Source: an uncultured Collinsella sp.
GTDB taxonomy: Bacteria > Actinomycetota > Coriobacteriia > Coriobacteriales > Coriobacteriaceae
Direction of reading: 5' to 3'
DNA: 41,651 bases
Assembly (NCBI GenBank): GCA_902467875.1
Contig: CABQWP010000011.1
Coordinates: 1-41,651, forward strand
Shown piece after piece: positions 23,147-30,503 of this stretch. The notes under the pieces are model-generated. The model was not told the origin of the DNA and did no database searches. It was given only the letters and a program-made list of their open reading frames with translations. The translations under genes were made by a program, and so were the position numbers. How positions within the stretch are numbered: the stretch's first letter is position 1; each line of letters opens with the position of its first letter.

Positions 23147-24430
23147 CTAAATGGTTTCCAAGAAAGCCTCAATGCGCGTCTGCAGCTGGCCTGCGTCCTC
23201 GCCGGCGTAGTCGGTGGTGATGTGCATAAACGGAATGCCTGCCTCCTCGGCGGCCTTCTCCACGGCAAACGACTCCATCTCGTAGAGCGTGCAGAACTGC
23301 AGGGCCACGTCGACGATGCCGTCGGCATGCAGGTCCTTGGCCATCTGGACAATATCCTTCATACGCTGGTCGTTGGGCGTAAAGACGGCGCAGTTGATCT
23401 TAAAATAGCGCTCGGCGATGGCGTCGAGCATCTCGTCGACCGTCTCGCCGGACTCGTCGACCAGGTCCTTGTAGTAGCGCGAGCCCGTGCAGGACTCCTC
23501 GCCTACCACAACGCCGCCGGCCTTCTCGATGAGGTTGAACAGCTTCCAGTTGGGCACGGCCATGGGCGTACCGGTATACAGGATGCGCTTGGTCCCCTTG
23601 GGCGCCACGCCCTCGCCGGCCTCGACACGCTGCTCGCACTCAGCCGCCATATCGTTGATGGCTCCGGTCAGACGCGGCGTTTCGTCCATAAAGGCGGCCT
23701 GAACGGTCAGCAGGCTATCGAGACCGCTGATGGGCGCCGGGTCGGCAGCGCGCGTGGCTGCGAGGCGCTGCAGGGCGCGACGCTTCTCATTGACGGCGTG
23801 GATGGCGGCCTTCAGACGCTCGGGCGTAATCTTGACGCCGCACTCTTCCTCGATCTTGGCGGCAAGCTTTTTAACCTCGGCCTTCCAGGTCACGAGCGTC
23901 GACTCGTCGTGCACGTTGGGGATATCCATGACGTACATGTTCTTTTGCGTGGCAAAGAACTCGTAGGCCTTCTTCTTGCCATCGCAGGTGTTCTCGCCCA
24001 CCACCAGATCACTCGACTCAATGTAGGGGCAGACCTCGCCCAGCTTAAAGCCGGCAAAGCTCTTGATGAGCGGACAGGTGTTGCGCGGCAAGTGCTCCTC
24101 GACCTTGTCCGTTGCCCAGTCGGCACCCGAGCACAGGCCCACGGGGATGCCATCGCAGGCAAGCACGATCTCCTCGGGCACGTAGACGCAGAACGAACCG
24201 ACGATCTTGGTGGCCTCGCCGGCCTCCTTCTTGTCGAGCATCTCCTTAATACGGCCGCTGTGGATGTTGGTGGCGACAAAATCCAGGTAGGACGTAGACT
24301 TGGGGCGATTGTTCTGCGTCAGGAACATATCGCCGTACATCTGGCCCACGGCGCCCAGCAGCATGTCGTGGTCGGCAAGATTCATGCCGAGGCTCTCCCA
24401 CATCGGATGGAAATCGAATTCTTCAGCCAT
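23147..24430 (-). CDS. 2-hydroxyacyl-CoA dehydratase family protein (HgdB/YjiM, double-cubane-like), second paralogue
   Basis: Protein of 427 residues, paralogue of the next gene downstream with about 35 extra N-terminal residues. Shared motifs: IVGSFCVYVPEEIVLACDGIP, NTCPLIKS, GEVCPYIES, VVGENTCDGKKKAYE, then RILYTGTPMAVPNWK, GEESCTGSRYY and ALQFCTLYE. The two proteins could form a heterodimer like HgdAB or two separate homodimers like the double-cubane proteins; sequence does not decide. The start ATG follows GAGAGGGG. It is the first long gene of the dehydratase and selenium operon, with a 444-base regulatory region ahead of it. Confidence 0.85.
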   Translation of the reverse strand: MAEEFDFHPMWESLGMNLADHDMLLGAVGQMYGDMFLTQNNRPKSTSYLDFVATNIHSGRIKEMLDKKEAGEATKIVGSFCVYVPEEIVLACDGIPVGLCSGADWATDKVEEHLPRNTCPLIKSFAGFKLGEVCPYIESSDLVVGENTCDGKKKAYEFFATQKNMYVMDIPNVHDESTLVTWKAEVKKLAAKIEEECGVKITPERLKAAIHAVNEKRRALQRLAATRAADPAPISGLDSLLTVQAAFMDETPRLTGAINDMAAECEQRVEAGEGVAPKGTKRILYTGTPMAVPNWKLFNLIEKAGGVVVGEESCTGSRYYKDLVDESGETVDEMLDAIAERYFKINCAVFTPNDQRMKDIVQMAKDLHADGIVDVALQFCTLYEMESFAVEKAAEEAGIPFMHITTDYAGEDAGQLQTRIEAFLETI

Positions 24431-24589
24431 GGTGGTTCCCCTCTCGAACCAAAAATGAATAGCTACGGTATTGCTGCACGGTGGGTGGCGAAAACCCAGC
24501 CGCGCCTAAACCCGGAATTTTGGGGAACCTGCTTTGCGGTCGATTATTTAGTTGCGCGTCGTCTCTCCCGGAGCCGTGAACATACCTGC

Positions 24590-24658
24590 TCATATGCGGC
24601 TCCGAGCCATATACAGGGCGCGCGCCGCAACGCGACGCGAATATGTCTTCTGCGGCAT
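24590..24658 (-). CDS. Possible leader peptide of 22 residues ahead of the dehydratase-selenium operon
   Basis: ATG at 24658 lies seven bases after AAAGGAGGG, one of the best ribosome sites in the window, and about 25 bases after a predicted transcription start. It encodes a basic peptide beginning MPQKTYSRRVAARAL and ending MARSRI, closed by TGA. The hairpin at 24569-24604 covers its last codons and the stop, so ribosome position could control folding. No family is recognised; it could equally be a chance short frame. Confidence 0.4.
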   Translation of the reverse strand: MPQKTYSRRVAARALYMARSRI

Positions 24659-24688
24659 CAGCGCGCCCTCCTTTTCTCGTCGAAGGTA

Positions 24689-24717
24689 ACTATATCAACG
24701 GTTGTCGTCCAGACGAA
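24689..24717 (-). promoter_or_regulatory. Candidate promoter of the dehydratase-selenium operon
   Basis: Minus-strand TTCGTC and TATAGT with a 17-base spacer; the -10 is extended (TGATATAGT), which often compensates for a weak -35. Predicted start near 24683, just before the leader ORF. Confidence 0.5.
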
Positions 24718-24761
24718 CACCGCCGACATGCGTACGACAGCGTCGAGATGCGAGCATCTCA

Positions 24762-24787
24762 CTGTCTGATAATTAATTATCAGACAG
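24762..24787. promoter_or_regulatory. 26-bp perfect palindrome, likely operator
   Basis: Each half reads CTGTCTGATAATT, with no central gap. Perfect symmetry of this length and an AT core is typical of a dimeric regulator site. Its centre is about 91 bases upstream of the predicted start near 24683, an activator-like position, and just after the mod operon terminator. The half-site TGATAATTA recurs in the modA promoter at 28423-28431. Confidence 0.7.
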
Positions 24788-24835
24788 ATAAGGTTTAGTC
24801 ATGTAGAAATCGGCGAACGGCGAAGTGAAAACAAA

Positions 24836-24862
24836 GCGGTCGAGGACTACCTCCTCGACCGC
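24836..24862 (-). terminator. Intrinsic terminator of the modABC operon
   Basis: On the minus strand GCGGTCGAGGA pairs perfectly with TCCTCGACCGC and is followed by TTTGTTTT, 12 bases after the modC stop codon. Confidence 0.9.
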
Positions 24863-24874
24863 ATCGCCCCCGCA

Positions 24875-25945
24875 TTATCGGCAAACGAGATGAATCCTGC
24901 TTGCATCAAAATGCATGCGCAGAGTCTCACCCGCCTGCGGCAGCTCTTCCACGGGTACACTCACCTTATTCACCTTCCACTGCAAACGCGTGGGCGCATC
25001 AGCACGCGGCACGTCCAGCAGCACCAGCCGCTCAAAGCGCGAATCGCTCACACGGGCCACGTGCAAATCATAGCTGTTGCGTCCCCGCTCCGCGCGATTG
25101 TCAACATGGAAGTAGCTTGCGCGAATGCCCAGGTACGCTGCATTATCGGGAACCTCGCGACCCACGTTAAAGGTCATGCCCCAGTCGAGGGCCTCAACTT
25201 CTTCGTCGCCGATCTTGCGCGCCCGGCTTGTGTTCTTGCAGCCCGTCAGGCGCAGTGCCGCCAGCGTCTGCGGACGGCGGACCACGTCCTCGACGGAGCC
25301 GATCTCCTCCACATGCCCGTCGTGCATCACGCAGATGCGCCCGCACAGGCGGCACGCTTCGTCGATGTCGTGGCTCACGTAGAGCACGGTACGGTTACAG
25401 ACGTCGAACAGGTCGAGCATGTTCTGTTCGAGGGCGCTCTTAAGATAGGAATCGAGTGCGCTCATGGGCTCGTCGAACATAAAAATGCCCGGATGCGCCG
25501 CCACCATGCGGGCAAGCGCCACACGTTGTTGCTGACCGCCCGAGAGTCGCGCGGGATAGCGGTCGGCAAAATCGGACAGACCGAAAATGCCCAGATAGCG
25601 CTCGGCGAGCTTTTTGCGCGCGGCGGCGTCGCCCGCATCCTTTACACCGGCGCATACGTTATCGGCCACCGTCATGTTGGGAAACAGCTGATAGTTTTGG
25701 AACAGCAGGGCGCATTTTCGCTCCTGGGGCGACAGGTTGATGCCCGCCGCCGAGTCAAAAAAGGTCACGCCGTTGACGACGATCTTGCCCTCGTCGGGCG
25801 TCTCCACGCCGGCAATGCAGCGCAGCGTGCAGCTCTTGCCGCAGCCAGAGGCACCCAGCAGCGCCACACGCTCCTCACCGGCCTCAAGCTGCATATCGAG
25901 CATAAAACCCGGATAGCGCTTTTTAATATCCAGAACGAGTGACAT
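24875..25945 (-). CDS. modC: Molybdate ABC transporter ATPase ModC
   Basis: ABC ATPase of 356 residues energising molybdate (or tungstate) import through ModB. Walker A GASGCGKS at 31-38, Q-loop near residue 83, signature LSGGQ at 134-138, Walker B IFMFDEP near 154-160, and a switch histidine in YVSHD. Residues from about 235 form a C-terminal regulatory region with weak TOBE-like resemblance. Molybdate rather than another anion is inferred from the adjacent modA, modB, moaB and moeA genes. It starts three bases after the modB stop, as the last gene of the operon. Confidence 0.92.
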   Translation of the reverse strand: MSLVLDIKKRYPGFMLDMQLEAGEERVALLGASGCGKSCTLRCIAGVETPDEGKIVVNGVTFFDSAAGINLSPQERKCALLFQNYQLFPNMTVADNVCAGVKDAGDAAARKKLAERYLGIFGLSDFADRYPARLSGGQQQRVALARMVAAHPGIFMFDEPMSALDSYLKSALEQNMLDLFDVCNRTVLYVSHDIDEACRLCGRICVMHDGHVEEIGSVEDVVRRPQTLAALRLTGCKNTSRARKIGDEEVEALDWGMTFNVGREVPDNAAYLGIRASYFHVDNRAERGRNSYDLHVARVSDSRFERLVLLDVPRADAPTRLQWKVNKVSVPVEELPQAGETLRMHFDASRIHLVCR

Positions 25946-25948
25946 GGC

Positions 25949-27391
25949 CTATCGGCCTCCCTGCATAGCGGGCTCATCGCGCATGAGCTCAGCCAATGCC
26001 TCGCGATCGATACGCAGGGCATCGCCGCCCGCCGGGTCGAGCGAATCGCCCTGACCGGCGAGCTCTTTGGCCTTCTTGCGCTCCGCACGGGAAAGGCCAC
26101 GCTCGCGGTACTTTTGCGAATGTGCCGTATACATGTTGATGAATAGGATGACCAAAAAGCTAAAGACGATCACGACGGCGACCCAAAAGAGGGCCACCGA
26201 GGTGTTGCCGCCCATCCACTCAAAGTAGATGGCGATGGGGATGGTCTGGGTAATGCCGGCGTAGTTACCCGCAAAGAACAGGGTGCAGCCAAACTCGCCC
26301 ATCGCGCGGGCAAAGGCGAGCACCGTGCCGGCGGCAATCGAGGGCCAACCAAGCGGCATCATAAGCTTGGTAAAGATGCGACGCTCGGACCATCCCAGGG
26401 TTCGCGCGGCGTCGAGCATCTGCGTGTCGAGGCTCTCGAAGGCTCCGAGTGCCGTACGATAGACGAGCGGGAACGACACCACCACGGCAGATATCACCGC
26501 TGCGGGCCACGTAAAGACGATGGAGACGCCGTGCGCGATGAGCCACTGGCCCACCCCGGTCGAGCGGCCAAACAGCATGAGGAGCAGAAAACCGCAGACC
26601 GTGGGCGGCAGCACCATAGGAATCGTAAAGACCGAATCGAGCAGGCCCTTGATGCGACTCGAGGTACCCATAGTCTTCCACGCGGCGAACAGGCCCAACG
26701 CAAAGGAGATCAGCAGTGCAAGGCCGCTCGTTTTTATGGACACCCAAAACGGGCGATAGTCGATGTCGCCCAAAAAGGAGACCAGAGAGGTCAAGGGCCC
26801 TTGCTCATCCCGCAACATGACAGACGACGCCTCTACCATTTGAGCGCTATCAAGCCAACGCGCGCCGCCCTTGGCATCACCCGAGGCTGATGCAATCACC
26901 ACATAGCGGTCCCCATCCGCACCGCGCTCGTCAAAGCCATAGGTATACCCACCGGCATCAAACGTTGTTTCCGCCGTGACATACCAAGGAAGATTCACGT
27001 CCCCTAGCTGCGCACCTCCCATGCAGTTTGCGCTGTCGAGCTTACAGACGAGGGCCTTGAGACCCGATACGCACTCGTTATCCTGCGGATCCAACCCATA
27101 CTTCTCGACCGCCTTGGGCGACATCCACACCACAACGCGATCGGCAGCAGGTGCCACTACAAGGTCCACGTCCTCGTCAACGGGAAACCGATAGCCCTCA
27201 GGCTGGCCCTCCATGGCACGAGCGGTCCCCTTGGCCAACCGCTCAAAACCCTCGATCCCATAGGAAAGCCCATGGGCGGTCGCAGCAACCTGGGCCCCGT
27301 CCTCAGCGTCCCCAGCAAACGCAAATCCCGGCACCCAGCAAAGCGCGAAGGTCAAAGCACAGGCGACAAGCATGCGGAATCTATTAAGCAC
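25949..27391 (-). CDS. modB: Molybdate ABC transporter permease ModB with an exported N-terminal domain
   Basis: Protein of 480 residues; a normal ModB has about 220-260. From about residue 215 it is a standard permease: six hydrophobic segments and the ATPase-coupling EAA loop (DAARTLGWSERRIFTKLMMPL), with ARAMGEFG after it. Ahead of this is a signal peptide (MLNRFRMLVACALTFALCW, cleavage likely after AFA) and about 160 residues of exported sequence (for example DLVVAPAADRVVVWMSPKAVEKYG) that match no domain I recognise. The GTG start at 27391 has TTGGAG six bases before it and gives a complete signal peptide; the frame can be extended to a GTG overlapping the modA stop. The C-terminal 50 residues are charged and cytoplasmic. 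Confidence 0.88.
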   Translation of the reverse strand: MLNRFRMLVACALTFALCWVPGFAFAGDAEDGAQVAATAHGLSYGIEGFERLAKGTARAMEGQPEGYRFPVDEDVDLVVAPAADRVVVWMSPKAVEKYGLDPQDNECVSGLKALVCKLDSANCMGGAQLGDVNLPWYVTAETTFDAGGYTYGFDERGADGDRYVVIASASGDAKGGARWLDSAQMVEASSVMLRDEQGPLTSLVSFLGDIDYRPFWVSIKTSGLALLISFALGLFAAWKTMGTSSRIKGLLDSVFTIPMVLPPTVCGFLLLMLFGRSTGVGQWLIAHGVSIVFTWPAAVISAVVVSFPLVYRTALGAFESLDTQMLDAARTLGWSERRIFTKLMMPLGWPSIAAGTVLAFARAMGEFGCTLFFAGNYAGITQTIPIAIYFEWMGGNTSVALFWVAVVIVFSFLVILFINMYTAHSQKYRERGLSRAERKKAKELAGQGDSLDPAGGDALRIDREALAELMRDEPAMQGGR

Positions 27392-27459
27392 GAAAAGCTC
27401 CAAGCGAATACAAGGACGGAGTGAAAAACAAAACGATGGAATTATCGCGCCAAGCCGCA

Positions 27460-28335
27460 CTACTCGGAAAGCTCAAAGCCGTACTTGGCCCAAATCTTCT
27501 GGGCCTTCTTGTTGGTCAGGCAGAAGTCGATGAACGCCTTGGCCTCGTCGGCGTGCTCGGAGCTCTCGGCAACGGCACCCGGGTACACGATGGGTTTGTG
27601 CGAATCCTCGGGGCACACGAAGGCTTCCTCGATGCCGTCGTAGCGGAAGATATCGGAGCTGTAGACAAAACCGGCCACGCAGTCGCCTGTAGAGACGTAA
27701 GACGCAGCGGTGCCGACCTTGTCGGCCAAGGCCACCTTGTCGGCGATCTCGGGCACATACTCGCCGTCGTCGCCCTCGGTACCGGTGTAGAGGCCCACGG
27801 AGGCCAGGGCCTGGTTGGCGTACTTGCCGGCGGGGACGGTCTTGGCGTCGCCGATGGCGATCTTGCCGTCCAGATTCGCGACGTCGGCGATGGCCTCAAC
27901 CTTGGTGTCGGAGCCCTCGGCGCGAATAATCACGAGGTCGTTGACGAACATGTCCTCACGGGTGCCGGCGTCGACGAGCTCGGCGGTCTCAGCGTCATCC
28001 ATGGTGCCCTTGGAAGCGGTGATGAGCACGTCGACCGTGGCACCGGCGCGCATCTGCTCGACGAGGTCGCCAGACGCCTTAAACTGCGTGTCGGCAAACG
28101 TGGTGCCGGTCTGCTCGGTGTAGAACTCCTGAACCTCGGGCAGGGCCTTCTCGAGCGAGTTGGCGGCAAAGACCTGCAGCTCGACAGCCTTCTTCTTAGA
28201 GGAAGACTTGACGGAGCCGGCATCGGAACCAGCGGGCTCGGACGTCTTGTTGCCCGAGCAGCCGGCAAGGCCAAGGCCGGCGGCAGCGGCAGCAGAAAGC
28301 GAGACAAAACCGCGGCGTGAAACCATATCGAACAT
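27460..28335 (-). CDS. modA: Molybdate-binding lipoprotein ModA
   Basis: Extracellular solute-binding protein of 291 residues. The N-terminus has SRRGFVSLSAAAAAG and the lipobox LAGC, so it is lipid-anchored; the twin arginine suggests possible Tat export. The mature part starts after a Ser/Lys-rich linker with ELQVFAANSLEKALPEV, the ModA ligand-loop pattern, and contains SGDLVEQMRAGATVDV, KIAIGDAKTVPAGKYA and STGDCVAGFVYSSD, all typical of ModA. The ATG at 28335 has AAAGGG six bases before it; a TTG two codons upstream is less likely. First gene of modABC. Confidence 0.93.
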   Translation of the reverse strand: MFDMVSRRGFVSLSAAAAAGLGLAGCSGNKTSEPAGSDAGSVKSSSKKKAVELQVFAANSLEKALPEVQEFYTEQTGTTFADTQFKASGDLVEQMRAGATVDVLITASKGTMDDAETAELVDAGTREDMFVNDLVIIRAEGSDTKVEAIADVANLDGKIAIGDAKTVPAGKYANQALASVGLYTGTEGDDGEYVPEIADKVALADKVGTAASYVSTGDCVAGFVYSSDIFRYDGIEEAFVCPEDSHKPIVYPGAVAESSEHADEAKAFIDFCLTNKKAQKIWAKYGFELSE

Positions 28336-28395
28336 ATTCAACCCTTTCGAACGCTATGCCCGGGCACCCCGCCGCAGGCTTTATTCTGTTACTAG

Positions 28396-28431
28396 ATTAT
28401 ACTTCCGCGCGAATAATGTTTGTGATAATTA
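28396..28431 (-). promoter_or_regulatory. modA promoter with possible operator half-site
   Basis: A perfect minus-strand TATAAT at 28396-28401 lies about 60 bases before modA, with no good -35. The motif TGATAATTA (plus strand, 28423-28431) overlaps the -35 position and matches the half-site of the palindrome at 24762-24787. A regulator responding to molybdate, of the ModE kind or other, may act here; no regulator gene is in the window. Confidence 0.5.
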
Positions 28432-28491
28432 CTTCTCGCCTAATAAATTTCTTTTACCGATAACCCCGAGACGGCTGCACTGTCGCTGCAT

Positions 28492-28526
28492 AAAAAAGGC
28501 GGAGCAGCCCGTAAGGTCGCTCCGCC
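28492..28526 (-). terminator. Intrinsic terminator of the moeA-moaB operon
   Basis: On the minus strand GGCGGAGC pairs with GCTCCGCC around an 11- to 13-base loop and is followed by TTTTTT, 13 bases after the moaB stop. Confidence 0.93.
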
Positions 28527-28539
28527 GCAGGTAGTGCGC

Positions 28540-29019
28540 TTATTTGGCGTGCCCACCGCCCGCCGTCATTTGGGCCGCATGCTCTAACTGGTCGCTCACG
28601 GCCTCCCAGCTTTCGCGGGCCGCTTTCGTAGATCCCGGAAAGTTGATGACAAGCGTATACCCACGCTGCATGCACACGGCGCGCGAGAGCATAGCGCGGC
28701 GCGTCTTGGTCATGGAGTACGCACGGATTGCCTCTGCAATACCCGGCACATCGCGGTCGCAGACGGCACGCGTCGCCTCGGGCGTCACATCGCGCATCGA
28801 AAGCCCCGTGCCGCCGCAGGTGAACACGACATTGGCGTGGCACTCATCGGCGGCTTCCACAATGGCATCACCGATCTCGCTGGCATCGTCGCGCACGACC
28901 ACATGTGAGGCAACCGTCCAGCCCTGCGCCACGATGAGTTCCTCGAGCGCAGCTCCGGCCTCATCCTGGGCAAGATCGCGCGTATCCGAGCACGTCACGA
29001 TCGAAATCTTCAACTCCAT
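28540..29019 (-). CDS. Molybdenum cofactor biosynthesis protein MoaB/MogA
   Basis: Molybdopterin adenylyltransferase-type protein of 159 residues. The motifs are the MogA/MoaB set: VTCSDTRDLAQDEAG at the N-terminus, FTCGGTGLSMRDVTPEAT near residues 66-83 and VINFPGSTKAARE near 124-136. It would adenylate molybdopterin before metal insertion by MoeA, encoded 10 bases upstream. GGAGGA lies before the ATG. MoaB and MogA names cannot be separated with certainty, so no symbol is given. Confidence 0.9.
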   Translation of the reverse strand: MELKISIVTCSDTRDLAQDEAGAALEELIVAQGWTVASHVVVRDDASEIGDAIVEAADECHANVVFTCGGTGLSMRDVTPEATRAVCDRDVPGIAEAIRAYSMTKTRRAMLSRAVCMQRGYTLVINFPGSTKAARESWEAVSDQLEHAAQMTAGGGHAK

Positions 29020-29029
29020 AGTCTTCCTC

Positions 29030-30292
29030 CTACAACACCGTTCCCTCGGGCAGGTCGACGCGCACGACATCCACGACGTCGCCCGCCTTAAGCTCGCACG
29101 GTCCTTCGTCAATGCGCAACAGGCAGTTCGCGCGCTGCATAGTTCCGAGCAGCGCCGAATTCTGCGTCTTGGCCTCGGTCACCAACAGCTCACCGGTCTC
29201 GGGGTCGCGCAAAACCGTGGCGCGATCGAAGAAGCGACGATCTTGTCGCTTTTTCACGCCGTGCGTGAGCGTCGCCTGCTGCACGGGGCGCGCACCCTCG
29301 GCAAAGCCGCGCATCTTACGGATCGCCGGACGGGCAAGCATCTCAAAGCCCACATACGCCGCCGCCGGATTGCCTGAAAGTCCCAGGCAGGGCTTACCTG
29401 CGAGCAAGCCAAACGTGATGGCCTTGCCCGGACGCATCGAGATGCGGTCAAACAGCACCTCGCCTTCGCGCCGGACGAGCGCCGTCACGAAATCGAAATC
29501 GCCCGCTGAGGCGCCACCGCTCGTAATGACAAAATCGCACTCCTGCACGGCACGATGCACCAACTCGGCAATCGCCTCCTCATCATCGGGTGCAATGCCG
29601 TAGAACACGGGCTCGGCGCCGGCATCGAGTGCCTCGGCCATCAGCGCCGAGGAGTTGGAGTCGCGAATCTGACCGCGCGCCGGCACGTTACTCGGTGCGA
29701 CCAGTTCCGTGCCCAGCGAGATGATGCCCACACGTGGGGCAGCGTGCACCTTCACGCTCGCGTATCCGGCGCTTGCCAGCAAACCCGCGCCCGCCGGAGC
29801 CACAATCTCTCCAGCACGCATCACGGCATCGCCAGCATGCGCTTCCTCAGCTGCCGAGCGAACATTCTCCCCCACCTTTGCCGGCGCCGAGAACCTCACA
29901 CGCGAGCCCTCGTTGCCGTCACCGTCGAGCACATCGACGATCTCATACTTCACCACGGCATCGGCACCTTCGGGTACCGGAGCGCCCGTCATGATGCGGA
30001 CCGTCTCGCCCGCGCCGATTGTGCCCTCAAACACATGGCCCGCGGCCTCGTGTCCGATAACGTCGAGCGTCACCGGCGCCTCGCCAGACGCCTGCGCCAA
30101 GTCCGCCGAGCGCACGGCATATCCGTCCATAGCGCTGTTGGCAAACGGCGAGATGTCGATATCGGCCACCGCGTCCTCGGCCAAGGGAAGACCGGCGGCC
30201 TGCCACACGGGAATCTCGACGAGATCGGTCGGAGCAACGTGCGACAGGACAATCGACTGTGCGTCATCCAGCGGAATGAGTTTCTCTGCCAT
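29030..30292 (-). CDS. moeA: Molybdopterin molybdenumtransferase MoeA
   Basis: Inserts molybdate (or tungstate) into adenylated molybdopterin. Protein of 420 residues, usual length. Characteristic segments are DIDISPFANSAMDGYAVR near residues 46-63, VRIMTGAPVPEGADAVVKYE, GIISLGTELV, ITSGGASAGDFDFV and GLSGNPAAAYVGFE. The start ATG (MAEKLIPLDD) follows AGAGGT; a GTG two codons upstream is possible. It probably shares a transcript with the moaB/mogA gene. A minus-strand TATACT lies near 30349-30354 with no clear -35. Confidence 0.95.
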   Translation of the reverse strand: MAEKLIPLDDAQSIVLSHVAPTDLVEIPVWQAAGLPLAEDAVADIDISPFANSAMDGYAVRSADLAQASGEAPVTLDVIGHEAAGHVFEGTIGAGETVRIMTGAPVPEGADAVVKYEIVDVLDGDGNEGSRVRFSAPAKVGENVRSAAEEAHAGDAVMRAGEIVAPAGAGLLASAGYASVKVHAAPRVGIISLGTELVAPSNVPARGQIRDSNSSALMAEALDAGAEPVFYGIAPDDEEAIAELVHRAVQECDFVITSGGASAGDFDFVTALVRREGEVLFDRISMRPGKAITFGLLAGKPCLGLSGNPAAAYVGFEMLARPAIRKMRGFAEGARPVQQATLTHGVKKRQDRRFFDRATVLRDPETGELLVTEAKTQNSALLGTMQRANCLLRIDEGPCELKAGDVVDVVRVDLPEGTVL

Positions 30293-30468
30293 ATGCACCT
30301 CTTAATGCCACGGCGCACAACAGGGGCGCCGATTCTTTATGCTTGTCTCAGTATAATCCCCCGACGCACGACCGCGACTCGGCCTGTACCCGCAAATACA
30401 CCTGTCGGCCGCAAGCCGCGAAACAGAACCGAAAAGCAACCTGCCGGTTTGTCACGTTTGGCACGTTC

Positions 30469-30474
30469 TATAAT
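30469..30474 (+). promoter_or_regulatory. Candidate -10 box of the ClC gene
   Basis: A perfect TATAAT lies 29 bases before the start codon. The best -35-like TTGTCA is only 14 bases upstream, too close; other placements are weak. No fluoride riboswitch of the crcB type was recognised in the leader. Confidence 0.45.
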
Positions 30475-30503
30475 GCTCGTGTTGCAACCTAAAAGAGGAA
30501 CGT

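Larger units (their letters stand above)
24431..24874. other. Regulatory region between modC and the dehydratase-selenium operon
   Basis: Reading in the direction of the downstream operon it holds the modC terminator, a 26-bp palindrome, a small GAGATG/CATCTC hairpin at 24745-24760, an extended -10 promoter, a 22-codon leader ORF with a strong ribosome site, and a hairpin at 24569-24604 (CGGAGCCG with CGGCTCCG) that begins inside the end of that ORF. From 24431 to 24568 no further feature is seen apart from the ribosome site of the dehydratase gene. Confidence 0.6.

Noticed and set aside
24590..24600. The TGA ending the leader ORF as another selenocysteine codon
   Set aside because: Read-through would add only 14 residues, with no Sec family context and no GGUCU-type loop at the right distance.
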